Source: Neisseria sicca (GTDB lineage Bacteria > Pseudomonadota > Gammaproteobacteria > Burkholderiales > Neisseriaceae). From it: DNA of 64,000 nt. The stretch covers positions 372,001-436,000 of the forward strand of contig NZ_POXG01000002.1 of the NCBI RefSeq assembly GCF_003044565.1, given 5' to 3'. The notes beneath the pieces are model-generated. The model did not search any database and was not told where the DNA came from. It saw nothing but the letters and a program-made list of their open reading frames with translations. The translations under genes and the position numbers were made by a program. This document shows, piece by piece, positions 9,861 through 17,873 of the stretch (its first letter is position 1; every line of letters begins with the position of its first letter).

Positions 9861-10150
9861 TGGAATATTACATGCTACTGGCTACTGATGCCGACGATGT
9901 CCACGAAGCGCGCATGGCGGCACGCCCTGCTCATCTGCAACGTTTGGAAGCTTTGAAGGCAGAAGGACGCCTTCTGACCGCCGGCCCCAACCCTCTTCCC
10001 GACAATCCGGAGCGCGTGTCCGGCAGCTTGATTGTGGCTCAATTTGAATCTTTGGATGCTGCTCAAGAATGGGCGGAAAAAGACCCCTACGTCGATGCGG
10101 GCGTCTATGAAGAAGTCTTAATTAAACCGTTCAAAGCCGTATTCAAATAA
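9860..10150 (+). CDS. YciI family protein
   Basis: A 96-residue YCII-domain protein. The conserved family pattern runs from an N-terminal tyrosine-rich strand (EYYMLLATDADD) through RPAHLQRLEALKAEGRLLTAGP to the FESLDAAQEWAEKDPY helix and EEVLIKPFKAVF. These small dimeric proteins are of uncertain role. Neighbourhood with yciB and bolA is common in Neisseria. Start and stop codons overlap the neighbours by one base on both sides (TGATG and TAATG), indicating translational coupling. Confidence 0.85.
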   Translation: MEYYMLLATDADDVHEARMAARPAHLQRLEALKAEGRLLTAGPNPLPDNPERVSGSLIVAQFESLDAAQEWAEKDPYVDAGVYEEVLIKPFKAVFK

Positions 10151-10419
10151 TGGATATGCGCGAGGCCATTGAAGGTCGTCTGAAAACGCTGAATCCTGTC
10201 TTCTTTGACTTTCAGGACGACAGCCACCTGCATGCGGGTCACGCAGGAAACAAAGGAGGCGGGCATTATACCGTCGTGGTCGTCAGTGAAGCTTTCGGCG
10301 GCGTCAGCCGCCTCAACCGCCAACGCACCATTAAAACTTTACTGCACGATCTGTTTTCAGAAGGACTGATTCACGCATTGAGCATCAAAGCGGCTACGCC
10401 TGACGAATACTTCCACTAA
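10150..10419 (+). CDS. bolA: BolA family protein
   Basis: An 89-residue BolA-like protein. The signature is HLHAGHAGNKGGGHYTVVVVS followed by the FGGVSRLNRQRTIKTLL helix-turn block. BolA proteins partner with monothiol glutaredoxins in iron-sulfur cluster trafficking and influence cell shape. Within the N-terminal region an uptake sequence (10172-10184) is read as part of the protein (EGRLKT), a common intragenic use in Neisseria. It is the last gene of the overlapping yciB operon. The following isomerase gene starts 33 bases later. Confidence 0.88.
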   Translation: MDMREAIEGRLKTLNPVFFDFQDDSHLHAGHAGNKGGGHYTVVVVSEAFGGVSRLNRQRTIKTLLHDLFSEGLIHALSIKAATPDEYFH

Positions 10420-10452
10420 TTACAGACATACTGGACATAAAAAGAGAAAATT

Positions 10453-11316
10453 ATGAAGAAAAAACATCTTATCTCTATGCTGATGACTGCCTTGGTTTCC
10501 GGCAGCCTTTCCGCCCAAACTTTGGTTACTGTTAACGGTCAAGCCATCGACAGCAGCGTCATTGATGCCCAAGTTGCCGCGCTGCGTGCAGCAAACAACA
10601 AAATTCCCGACTCTCCCGAACTGCGCAGAGAGCTGACCGAGCGCCAAGTCATCAACACCGTAGTATCACAAGAAGCCAAACGCCTGAAACTCGACCAAAG
10701 CGCCGAATTCAAACAAGCTTTGGAACACGCCCGTACCGATGCCAAAAAACAAGGTGCCGATAAAAAAGCACATTTCAAAACCGAATGGGCGGCATTTGAG
10801 AGCGATTTACTTGGACAAGCTTATGCAATTCACGTCCTCCGTCAAAATCCTGTTCAAGAAAAAGACGTTAAAACCGCTTACGATAATTTCAGCAACTTCT
10901 ACAAAGGCACTCAAGAAGTACAATTGGGCGAAATTATTACCCGTACCCAAGCCGATGCCCAAAAAGCCATTTCCGATTTAAATGCCAAGAAAAACTTTGC
11001 TTCCGTTTTGAAGCAATACTCAATAGATGAACGCGCCAAACAAGCGGGCGGCATTCAGCAAGGTTATGTTCCTTTAAAAGATTTGCAAGAAGCCGTTCCC
11101 CCGCTCTATGCCGCAGTTAAAGACTTGAAAAAAGGCGCGCACACTACAACGCCTCTGCAAGACAGTGACGTATATGCCGTTTTCTATGTCAACGACCGTC
11201 GTGACGTGAAACTACCGACTTATGACGAATCCAAAAACGACATAGCCAGAGACCTGCAAACATCCCGCGTCGATGAAGCGCTCCAATCTCTGCTGCAAAA
11301 AGCCGCAATTAAATAA
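10453..11316 (+). CDS. Periplasmic peptidyl-prolyl cis-trans isomerase (parvulin type), first copy
   Basis: A 287-residue exported protein with a signal peptide (residues 1-21, ending SLSAQ). It has a SurA/PrsA-like N-terminal chaperone region (about 22-150: VNGQAIDSSVIDAQV, ELTERQVINTVVSQEAKRL). A parvulin (PpiC) domain spans about 155-250, including EVQLGEIITRTQADAQKAI and the short AGGIQQGYVP loop. Proteins of this type assist folding in the periplasm. The frame is preceded by AAGAGAAAATT, a weak ribosome binding site. A second related gene follows after 20 bases, so this is a tandem pair. Confidence 0.88.
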   Translation: MKKKHLISMLMTALVSGSLSAQTLVTVNGQAIDSSVIDAQVAALRAANNKIPDSPELRRELTERQVINTVVSQEAKRLKLDQSAEFKQALEHARTDAKKQGADKKAHFKTEWAAFESDLLGQAYAIHVLRQNPVQEKDVKTAYDNFSNFYKGTQEVQLGEIITRTQADAQKAISDLNAKKNFASVLKQYSIDERAKQAGGIQQGYVPLKDLQEAVPPLYAAVKDLKKGAHTTTPLQDSDVYAVFYVNDRRDVKLPTYDESKNDIARDLQTSRVDEALQSLLQKAAIK

Positions 11317-11336
11317 CTGCCCACGGAGTTTTCACG

Positions 11337-12092
11337 ATGAAATACCAAACTGCCGCCGCAGTCATCATGGCGACGGCTGTTGCCGGATTCGCTGTTGCAA
11401 AAGCGCCTGATATTGATCAGGCACGCATAGACAGCGAAGTTGCCCGCATTCTCAAGCAAGCCGAACAGCGTCCTGAATCCAAGCAGCCTGACGGCAAAGC
11501 AATCCGCCAAGAAGTCGTCAAACACTTGCAAAGCATTGAAATTCTCAAAAATGCTGCACTCAAAGCCGGATTGGATAAAGACCCCGAGGTCCGTAACCAA
11601 TTCCTCACTATGGAAGCGGAATTTTACGCGGCGCAATATGCCGACTATCTGAAGCGCACTGCCGAAATCAGCAATGCTGAATTATTGAAGTTTTACGATC
11701 AGCAAACCCGTATGATCAAGATTCAGCAGGTTAGCTTCGACACGCCCGAAGAAGCACGAGCAGCACAAGAATTGCTCTTGAAAGGCTTATCATTTGAAGA
11801 ATTGACGAAACGATATCCGAATCAGCAACCTGCATTTGAAGATTTCGTCATGGCAAGGCAGCTGCGCCAACCGCTTGCAGGCATCTTGGGTTCAATGAAT
11901 CGGGGAGAGGTAACTCGCAATCCTGTTGAAATTGAAAACAAGTTCTTCCTGTTTAAAATCAGCGAAGTACAAAAAGACCCTCAAGCACCGCCATTTGATC
12001 TGATTCGCGATCAACTCACCCAGCTGCTGAAAGAAGATAAAGCCCAACAGCAAATTCACCAGCTATTGCGTGAAAACGGTATCGAGCAATAA
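11337..12092 (+). CDS. Periplasmic peptidyl-prolyl isomerase-like chaperone, second copy
   Basis: A 251-residue relative of the preceding gene: signal peptide (about 1-20), an N-terminal chaperone helix region (QARIDSEVARILKQAEQ, IRQEVVKHLQSIEILKNAALKAG), then a PpiC-like domain at about 125-225 (IKIQQVSFDTPEEARAAQELL ... LRQPLAGILGSMNRGEVTRNPV). The isomerase core looks less complete than in the first copy (no clear GG loop), so it may act mainly as a chaperone. An ACGGAG ribosome binding site lies 8 bases before the start. Confidence 0.8.
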   Translation: MKYQTAAAVIMATAVAGFAVAKAPDIDQARIDSEVARILKQAEQRPESKQPDGKAIRQEVVKHLQSIEILKNAALKAGLDKDPEVRNQFLTMEAEFYAAQYADYLKRTAEISNAELLKFYDQQTRMIKIQQVSFDTPEEARAAQELLLKGLSFEELTKRYPNQQPAFEDFVMARQLRQPLAGILGSMNRGEVTRNPVEIENKFFLFKISEVQKDPQAPPFDLIRDQLTQLLKEDKAQQQIHQLLRENGIEQ

Positions 12093-12109
12093 CACGCTTC
12101 TACCCTGTC

Positions 12110-12205
12110 AACGTGAATTAAAATTAAACTAGGCAACGCGACAAAGCTGACACGATGCGAACTTCGATAAAACCACGCCGTACAGGTTTAAAGTGAATGC
12201 CAATA
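12110..12205. repeat. Possible decayed Correia element
   Basis: GTGAATTAAAATTAAACTAGG at one end and CGCCGTACAGGTTTAAAGTG near the other, with a GACAAAGC block between, resemble a worn Correia repeat of about 96 bp in the same layout. The terminal TATAGTGG bases are lost, so this is tentative. Confidence 0.45.
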
Positions 12206-12207
12206 TA

Positions 12208-12252
12208 AAAAGGTCGTCTGAAAACTTGGAAACAGGTTTCAGACGACCTTTC
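12208..12252. terminator. Uptake-sequence inverted repeat between convergent genes
   Basis: AAAGGTCGTCTGAAA and TTTCAGACGACCTTT pair across 13 bases. It lies between the convergent isomerase gene and nnrS and can serve both as terminator. Confidence 0.7.
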
Positions 12253-12272
12253 GTTTGATATGCTTGATTCGA

Positions 12273-13430
12273 TTAACCCGGTTTACCATCCGCACGCGGA
12301 CGGATGAGCCAAGGGATGTATTTCCATGCGTAAAGCAGCAGCGCCAGTGCAAACAGGACTGAGGAAGTACGGATACTGTGGACATAACCGGTACCGCCGA
12401 CAAAAATCGCGACCATACGGATAACGGTGGAAGCAATCATCAGCCAAAAGGCAATGGGTACGGACTTAGGCGGCGGGTAGATAGAGTTGCCGGTATGCCC
12501 GAGCGCGGTGCGCGCCATCATGCCTAAGGTCAGAACGCCGATGCCGCCGACGCCGATAAGATGTACGCCGAGGTTGAGAAATGGAGCGTGGAAGTAAGAA
12601 GCTCCGACGGCAATCAGTCCCAAGCCAGTGAACAAATAGCCTGCGAATAAAATCCACAGCATTGGCTCTTTCAAAACAGCTTTATACCACCAGCGGTAAA
12701 CCTGCACGGTAAAAATCACGCCCGCTGCAAAGGCAAAAGCAGATGAGAGCCAAGGCAGGGCTTGGTGCGCCATCAGCATGGCGGTCAGCATGGGCAACCA
12801 GAGGGACGCGTGAGCGACCCACATCGGGCTGGGGATTTGCGGAACATTCAGGCGTTTGGAGGTAAAGAAGGAAATGATCCGCATGCCGATCAGACCGATA
12901 AAGCCTGCAACCATAATCAGACCAGATTGCAACCCGCTGAGAAGTGCGGCTGCGTTTCCGGCATGCAGTTGGAAGTGGAATGCGGCATGCGTGCAGCCTA
13001 GGACGACGATGGCGAACACGGCGACGTAGTTGCGTTTGTTCTTAGACCGGATAACAGGCAATGCCATGCAAACCGCGCCGTACCAGAAAAACAAAGTGCC
13101 GAGTATGCCGCTCGCGGTTGCGCCCCAACCCGGAATGAAAACAGCAATCCTTGCTGCCAACCAAAATGCGGTTAATCCGACCAAAACGCCGCCGCGCGTA
13201 GGCGGCTGCCCCGTCCAAGTGGCAACGGCGGTCAACAGAAAGGCGATGACAACAAGTCCGGCATAGCCCCAAATCATTTCATGGGCGTGCCAGTAAAAGC
13301 CGCGCAACTCTCCCGTACCCGTATAGCCGAAGCCCCAAAGCAGGATGGACAGCGCGCCGTATAGTGCCGCCAGTGAGTAGAACGGGCGGAATGCCATTGC
13401 CCAAACAGGGTGTTTGAAAAAGGCGGTCAT
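12273..13430 (-). CDS. nnrS: NnrS family haem- and copper-containing membrane protein
   Basis: A 385-residue polytopic membrane protein with about 12 hydrophobic segments. Family features are the start FKHPVWAMAFRPFYSLAALYGALS, the HAHEMIWGYAGLVVIAFLLTAV segment with two histidines, and TGQPPTRG. NnrS proteins are linked to nitric-oxide stress protection and denitrification and are regulated by NO-sensing repressors. Here it lies downstream of a hemerythrin-like gene on the same strand and near nsrR, which strengthens the NO link. An uptake-sequence hairpin separates it from the hemerythrin gene, so the two may be only partly cotranscribed. Confidence 0.9.
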   Translation of the reverse strand: MTAFFKHPVWAMAFRPFYSLAALYGALSILLWGFGYTGTGELRGFYWHAHEMIWGYAGLVVIAFLLTAVATWTGQPPTRGGVLVGLTAFWLAARIAVFIPGWGATASGILGTLFFWYGAVCMALPVIRSKNKRNYVAVFAIVVLGCTHAAFHFQLHAGNAAALLSGLQSGLIMVAGFIGLIGMRIISFFTSKRLNVPQIPSPMWVAHASLWLPMLTAMLMAHQALPWLSSAFAFAAGVIFTVQVYRWWYKAVLKEPMLWILFAGYLFTGLGLIAVGASYFHAPFLNLGVHLIGVGGIGVLTLGMMARTALGHTGNSIYPPPKSVPIAFWLMIASTVIRMVAIFVGGTGYVHSIRTSSVLFALALLLYAWKYIPWLIRPRADGKPG

Positions 13431-13485
13431 GGTAGTTCCTTGGTTTGTTTTTTGGAATGGTTTGTTTTAGGTTTGAATAGACAGG

Positions 13486-13540
13486 AGGGTCGTCTGAAAA
13501 CACTAAAATCGTGCTTTTGGACTTTTCAGACGACCTTTTT
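13486..13540 (-). terminator. Uptake-sequence inverted repeat between hemerythrin-like gene and nnrS
   Basis: AGGGTCGTCTGAAAA pairs with TTTTCAGACGACCTT across about 22 bases. It begins 3 bases after the hemerythrin-like stop codon, so it may terminate that gene and leave nnrS with reduced or separate expression. Confidence 0.6.
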
Positions 13541-13542
13541 TA

Positions 13543-13923
13543 TCAGATTCCTTCGGGTTCCGGCAAAAACGGCTCGACTGCGGGAAACAGTTCGCGTTCT
13601 TCAAAACGGGCATGGTCGCGTAGGGTAACGGCAAAGTCCTTATTCCATGCTTCGTTAAGATATTCAGGATTTGCCATCATACTGCGCAGTTTGGCGTGTT
13701 CGGCTTCGAAACGTTCGCGCATCGCAACGGGAATATTCTGCCAATGCGGGGCGAACATGGTTTCTTCTTCGACAAAATGCGGTTCCAATTCAAGGAAATG
13801 GGCTTCAAGCTCTGTTTGATGGCTTTCAGCGGGCGCGCGCAGGAGGCGGACACAGAGCGAAAGGGCGTGATGGTGTTCGCGGGAAAGTTCGATAAGTGCT
13901 GGATGGCGTTTTAACGGCTTCAT
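13543..13923 (-). CDS. Hemerythrin-like domain protein
   Basis: A 126-residue helical protein with the histidine and glutamate pattern of a hemerythrin-like diiron domain: SREHHHALSLCVRLL near residue 14, the HFVEEETMFAPHW segment near 49-61, and DHARFEERELFPAVE near 107-121. Such proteins bind O2 or NO or help repair iron-sulfur clusters, as YtfE/RIC does. The protein is shorter than YtfE (about 220 residues) and lacks its N-terminal domain. A 16-bp palindrome (13939-13954) sits just before the start codon, consistent with NsrR control. It is read toward nnrS. Confidence 0.85.
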   Translation of the reverse strand: MKPLKRHPALIELSREHHHALSLCVRLLRAPAESHQTELEAHFLELEPHFVEEETMFAPHWQNIPVAMRERFEAEHAKLRSMMANPEYLNEAWNKDFAVTLRDHARFEERELFPAVEPFLPEPEGI

Positions 13924-13938
13924 AATATTTGATTATAA

Positions 13939-13954
13939 TGATAACAAATTATCA
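13939..13954. promoter_or_regulatory. Candidate NsrR operator
   Basis: The palindrome TGATAA-CAAA-TTATCA lies 15 bases before the hemerythrin-like start codon, within the space shared with nsrR. Its position between an NO-detoxification pair and the nsrR gene suggests binding by NsrR. I cannot confirm the exact neisserial NsrR consensus. Confidence 0.45.
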
Positions 13955-14022
13955 AACTGCACTGGATTAATTTAAATGTTTCGGATATTATGAAACTTAA
14001 TCATATATAAAGTCAAACACAT

Positions 14023-14060
14023 AACGGCGACAGTTCTCCACTATGGACACTGCCGCCGTT
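14023..14060 (+). promoter_or_regulatory. Imperfect hairpin in the nsrR leader
   Basis: AACGGCGACAGT and ACTGCCGCCGTT form a stem with one bulge and a loop of about 14 bases. It ends 34 bases before the nsrR start and is followed by an A/T-rich stretch. It may be an attenuator or simply a structured leader. Confidence 0.35.
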
Positions 14061-14094
14061 CCAAAAAATAATTACATTCTGAACAGAGAAAACC

Positions 14095-14559
14095 ATGTAT
14101 CTGACGCAACACACGGATTATGGTCTGCGGGTATTGATTTATGCGGCCGTAAACGACGATTCGTTAGTCAATATCGGAACCATTGCCGAAGCCTATAACA
14201 TTTCCAAAAGTCATCTGATGAAAGTCGTCACCGCGCTTGTCAAAGGCGGTTTTCTAACCAGTATAAGGGGGAAAGGAGGCGGACTGCGTCTGGCAGACAC
14301 TCCCGATAAAATCAACGTCGGCGCGGTCGTGCGTCACCTTGAGCCCATGCAAGTTGTTGAATGCATGGGAGAAAACAACGAATGCCTGATTACCCCATCC
14401 TGCCGCCTGACCGGCATTTTGGGCGGAGCAATTAAGGCTTTCTTTGCGCATTTGGACGGGTTTACTTTGCAGGATCTGCTCAATAAACCAACCTACGATT
14501 TACTTTACGAACCCAAAATCGACATCATTGTAGAAAAAATAGACGACAAATCGGCATAA
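14095..14559 (+). CDS. nsrR: Rrf2-family nitric-oxide-sensing repressor NsrR
   Basis: A 154-residue Rrf2-type regulator. The winged helix occupies about residues 1-80 (MYLTQHTDYGLRVLIYAAV, ISKSHLMKVVTALVKGGFLTS, RGKGGGLRLA). Three cysteines C90, C97 and C103 (ECMGENNECLITPSC) match the iron-sulfur cluster ligands of NsrR. In this family NO attack on the cluster relieves repression of denitrification and detoxification genes. The adjacent divergent hemerythrin-like gene and nnrS fit this role. It is slightly longer at the C-terminus (VEKIDDKSA) than E. coli NsrR. The gene stands alone. Confidence 0.92.
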   Translation: MYLTQHTDYGLRVLIYAAVNDDSLVNIGTIAEAYNISKSHLMKVVTALVKGGFLTSIRGKGGGLRLADTPDKINVGAVVRHLEPMQVVECMGENNECLITPSCRLTGILGGAIKAFFAHLDGFTLQDLLNKPTYDLLYEPKIDIIVEKIDDKSA

Positions 14560-15071
14560 CCCGCCCTGCTGATGTTTTGGGTGTTCTGATTAAAAATCTG
14601 CACAATCAAAAATAGAAATGCCTGGTAACTCTTGTAATCATGGCATTTCGCAAATATCAGGTTTTCAGTTTTCTGACGACCTTCGGGAAGTATGCAAATA
14701 GATCTATTGTTCTATTCAAACGCCCGCCAATCGCTCCTCAATAACGACGAAAATCAATCTAAAAACACAAACCCATCAATAAAATAATCTTTTTTCAGCT
14801 TTTTCTTCTCTAAAATACTCTATCAACATCACTTGATTTGCACACAAAATTGTAAATTTATGAACTTTTCCGGCTGAACAATTTCTAATTCAGTTAACTG
14901 AGGCATCGCTTCCTCTTTTTCTTTTGTTTCATTGTGATAATGAATAGCAATATCAAAACATTGCATTGTACATATTAATCCTTGGGAATATTTCGAAAAA
15001 AATATTCACTTAAAAAACAAATGAAAAAATAGGTTGCAAACAAAAATTGTTGCTATTATCATGCGTCGATT
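14560..15071. other. Intergenic region nsrR / tonB
   Basis: This 512-bp AT-rich gap contains one uptake-like half-site (near 14660-14685) and, in its last 140 bases, Fur-box-like sites and the tonB promoter. No gene is apparent. Confidence 0.65.
14936..14954. promoter_or_regulatory. Fur-box-like site upstream of tonB
   Basis: GATAATGAATAGCAATATC matches the classical 19-base Fur consensus at 15 positions by my alignment and lies 118 bases before the tonB start. A weaker second candidate (ATTGTTGCTATTATCATG, 15046-15063) abuts the start. Iron-dependent Fur repression of tonB-exbB-exbD is well known in Neisseria. Confidence 0.6.
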
Positions 15072-16046
15072 ATGAATAAAGACCGAATTTTAATCCCAGT
15101 AGCCGTCATTACCGTATCATTGCTTCACGCGGGTTTGATTGCGCTTTTGTGGGAAACATACAAACCGCTTATACCGGAAATGGCAAATATTGAGTTTGTC
15201 GATTTGGCGGATTTGGGTGGTGGCGACGGAGGTGGAGACGGCACCCCCGAAGGCGAAGGTGCGCCTGCCGCTCCGGAAAAAACGCCCGAGCCGCAAAAAC
15301 CCAAGCCTCAACCGAAACCCAAACCGGTCGAACAGCCCAAGCCACAGATCAAGCCGGTAATAACAAAAAAAGCGGATGCCGATATTCAGCAGCCGAAAGA
15401 GAAGCCCAAGCCGGTTGAGAAACCAAAACCTGAGCCTAAACCCGAACCCAAACCGGAACCTAAGCCAGAACCCAAACCAGAGCCACGCCCGGAACCTAAA
15501 CCCCAACCCAAAGCAGAACCTAAACCCGCACCTAAAGCCTCGGACTATACCAGCAGCAGCAAAACCGGTCCGAATACTGCAGAAAACGGTAAAGGCAACG
15601 GACAAGGTAAAGCTCCACATGGCGACAGCAAAGGAAACGGAGGAGGCAATAAAGGTCCTGGCAACGGACAAGGTGAAGGCAGCGGTCCCGGTACTGGCGG
15701 CAATAAAGGCGAACATGGCTCCGGTAGCGGCAGTGGCGGCGGTTCCGGTGGTGGAAATGGTCCCGGAACAGGACCGGGTAGTAGTAGAGCCAATCCGGTT
15801 AAAGGTGGCACTTGCCATATTCCTAAACCGCCATATCCTCCCATAGCGGCAGAAAACGGAGATACAGGTACAGTTATGCTGAGTGTCTTGGTTGGCCCAG
15901 GAGGAAAAGTTGCTGAAGTTAAAATTTTAAAACGCAGTGGCTCCAATGCTCTTGACCAAGCTGCCCGTAAAGCAGTTAAAAATGGTGCTTGCAATGCCTC
16001 TGTCTGGACTGAATTCCGAGTCCCGGTCTCTTTTACTCTTGAGTAA
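15072..16046 (+). CDS. tonB: TonB energy transduction protein
   Basis: A 324-residue TonB. The N-terminal membrane anchor is at about residues 6-27. A very long rigid periplasmic spacer follows with tandem [15 protein letters not shown] repeats (about 70-155), then an unusual glycine/asparagine-rich stretch (about 165-245, [16 protein letters not shown]). The C-terminal TonB domain (about 250-324) contains [20 protein letters not shown] and the [17 protein letters not shown] motif. TonB couples the proton motive force to outer-membrane receptors for iron-loaded transferrin, haem and siderophores. It is the first gene of tonB-exbB-exbD and is preceded by a Fur-box-like site. Confidence 0.95.
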   Translation: MNKDRILIPVAVITVSLLHAGLIALLWETYKPLIPEMANIEFVDLADLGGGDGGGDGTPEGEGAPAAPEKTPEPQKPKPQPKPKPVEQPKPQIKPVITKKADADIQQPKEKPKPVEKPKPEPKPEPKPEPKPEPKPEPRPEPKPQPKAEPKPAPKASDYTSSSKTGPNTAENGKGNGQGKAPHGDSKGNGGGNKGPGNGQGEGSGPGTGGNKGEHGSGSGSGGGSGGGNGPGTGPGSSRANPVKGGTCHIPKPPYPPIAAENGDTGTVMLSVLVGPGGKVAEVKILKRSGSNALDQAARKAVKNGACNASVWTEFRVPVSFTLE

Positions 16047-16105
16047 TCGGGCGTAACACCTTTATCGACAAAAGTTTTAATTTACTTGGAAAATTTGGAA
16101 AAATT

Positions 16106-16765
16106 ATGGATTTAAAAACAATATTCGAATCAGGCGATTTTGTTCTGATCAGTGTATTCGTGTTGATGTTAGTAATGAGCATCGTGACCTGGTGTCTGAT
16201 TATCCTGCGCTCCATCAAACTGAAAAAAGCCAAAACCGCAAACGCACTCGTTAAAACGCAAATGCTTAACGCCTTTACGCTTACCGAAGCTGTGCAAAAA
16301 GTGAAAGATATTGATGCGCCAATGAGCCGCGTAGCGGACGAATCCCTGCGTGCTTATCAGAACTATCGTCAAAGCAACGCAAAAACACTGACTACCGAGC
16401 TGCCTTTGAACGAATACCTCGTCATTCAAATCCGAAACAGCATGGAACAAAACATGCGTCAGTTTGATTACGGCATGACTGCTTTGGCATCCATCGGTTC
16501 AACTGCCCCGTTTATCGGCTTGTTCGGTACGGTTTGGGGGATTTACCACGCCTTAATCAATATCGGTCAAAGCGGTCAAATGAGTATCGCTGCGGTAGCC
16601 GGTCCGATTGGTGAAGCCTTGGTATCAACCGCTATCGGTTTGTTTGTCGCCATCCCTGCTGTCTTGGCGTACAACTTCCTCAACCGCGGCAAGAAAACCC
16701 TCTCTCAAGATATGGACGCTTTTGCACACGATCTGCACGTCCGTCTGCTGAATCAAAAGGACTAA
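16106..16765 (+). CDS. exbB: TonB-system proton channel subunit ExbB
   Basis: A 219-residue MotA/TolQ/ExbB-family membrane protein. The first membrane segment is at about 12-33 ([26 protein letters not shown]), and two more form the conserved C-terminal unit ([28 protein letters not shown] and [32 protein letters not shown]). With ExbD it forms the proton-driven motor that energises TonB. It starts 59 bases after tonB, and exbD starts 3 bases after its stop. Confidence 0.96.
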   Translation: MDLKTIFESGDFVLISVFVLMLVMSIVTWCLIILRSIKLKKAKTANALVKTQMLNAFTLTEAVQKVKDIDAPMSRVADESLRAYQNYRQSNAKTLTTELPLNEYLVIQIRNSMEQNMRQFDYGMTALASIGSTAPFIGLFGTVWGIYHALINIGQSGQMSIAAVAGPIGEALVSTAIGLFVAIPAVLAYNFLNRGKKTLSQDMDAFAHDLHVRLLNQKD

Positions 16766-16768
16766 ATT

Positions 16769-17206
16769 ATGGCATTCGGTTCAATGAATTCCGGCGATGA
16801 TGCACCGATGTCGGACATCAACGTCACGCCTTTGGTCGATGTGATGCTGGTACTGTTGATCGTTTTCATGATCACCATGCCCGTACTGACCCACTCGATT
16901 CCTTTGGAACTGCCGTCTGCTTCCGAAAATGCAGCAAAGCAGAAGGAAAAGCAGCCTAAAGACCCGCTGCGTCTGACTATTGATGCCAACGGTAGCTACT
17001 ACATTGATGGCGATTCTGCGACTAAAGCGGATATTAATGCGGTTATTTCCCGACTGAAAACAGAAAAGCAGAAAAACGCTAATACCATCATTGCCATTTC
17101 AGCAGATAAGACCGTTGAATACGAATACGTTAACAAAGCCCTCGAAGCCGCGCGTGAGGCAGGTATTACCAAAGTCGGTTTTGTAACCGAGACCAAAGCG
17201 CAATAA
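16769..17206 (+). CDS. exbD: TonB-system motor subunit ExbD
   Basis: A 145-residue ExbD/TolR protein with one N-terminal membrane helix (about 19-42) carrying the essential aspartate D24 in INVTPLVDVMLVLLIVF, the proton-translocating residue of the family. The periplasmic domain includes DPLRLTIDANGSYYIDGD and VGFVTETK. It is the last gene of the operon. An uptake-sequence terminator follows 16 bases after the stop. Confidence 0.96.
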   Translation: MAFGSMNSGDDAPMSDINVTPLVDVMLVLLIVFMITMPVLTHSIPLELPSASENAAKQKEKQPKDPLRLTIDANGSYYIDGDSATKADINAVISRLKTEKQKNANTIIAISADKTVEYEYVNKALEAAREAGITKVGFVTETKAQ

Positions 17207-17222
17207 TTACCAATAGCAAGCT

Positions 17223-17268
17223 AAAAGGTCGTCTGAAAAGCATTCCTACTTTTCAGACGACCTTTTTC
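17223..17268 (+). terminator. Uptake-sequence inverted repeat, terminator of tonB-exbBD
   Basis: AAAAGGTCGTCTGAAAA and its complement form a stem with a loop of about 12 bases, ending in a run of five T. It lies directly behind exbD. Confidence 0.8.
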
Positions 17269-17362
17269 ATATTCTAGACATTGCCAAGATAGTACCTAAG
17301 TCATGACCAACTTTGGCATTCTCCCTTTTTCTTCAGTGAGTAAACGAACTGCGATTTTCATA

Positions 17363-17469
17363 TATAGTGGATTAACTTTAAACCAGTACGATGTTGCCTC
17401 GCCTTGCCGTACTATCTGTACTGTCTGCGGCTTCGTCGCCTTGTCCTGATTTAAATTTAATCCACTATA
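17363..17469. repeat. Correia element (CREE), short form
   Basis: A 107-bp element in the opposite orientation to the copies at 3317 and 5047: TATAGTGGATTAACTTTAAA at the left and TTTAAATTTAATCCACTATA at the right, with the GTTGCCTCGCCTTGCCGTAC and GCGGCTTCGTCGCCTTGTCC core. Confidence 0.93.
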
Positions 17470-17830
17470 AATTCGCCTGTCTGAACAACTCTCAAGCCTG
17501 CCCTACCCAACCTTTTCTATTGAGCAAATTTAAACATAAAGCTGGCATTGTTCCATTCAAGGACAAAAGGTCTTCTGAAATTTGTACGGCTTGCAGTCTG
17601 AACACTCTTAATAGTTAATAATAGTATTCAAGCAAGCGATTATAAATCTACCTCCCCCTCGCTTCCTTTATAACATAATCGCCAAACTGGATTAACACCC
17701 ATCCCAAATAAAGCGATCAAATCAACTTGATAGAGGAACAAGCAATATACGCAGCATACACCCTCGATCAAACCATCTTTATTTCACTTCTCCATGAAAA
17801 AGGTCGTCTGAAACTGGATAAATGGTTAAG

Positions 17831-17860
17831 AAAGGGCAAACCCGATGAGGTTTGCCCTTT
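17831..17860 (-). terminator. Rho-independent terminator of petABC
   Basis: A 12-bp perfect stem (AAAGGGCAAACC / GGTTTGCCCTTT) with a 6-base loop, 14 bases past the petC stop on the minus strand. Confidence 0.85.
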
Positions 17861-17873
17861 TTCATTACAAGAC

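Larger units (their letters stand above)
17207..17873. other. Intergenic region between exbD and petC
   Basis: This 667-bp gap between convergent operons holds the exbD terminator, a short Correia element, one unpaired uptake sequence (17801-17813) and the petABC terminator. Open frames here are short, cross the repeats and resemble no family. I see no gene. Confidence 0.7.
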
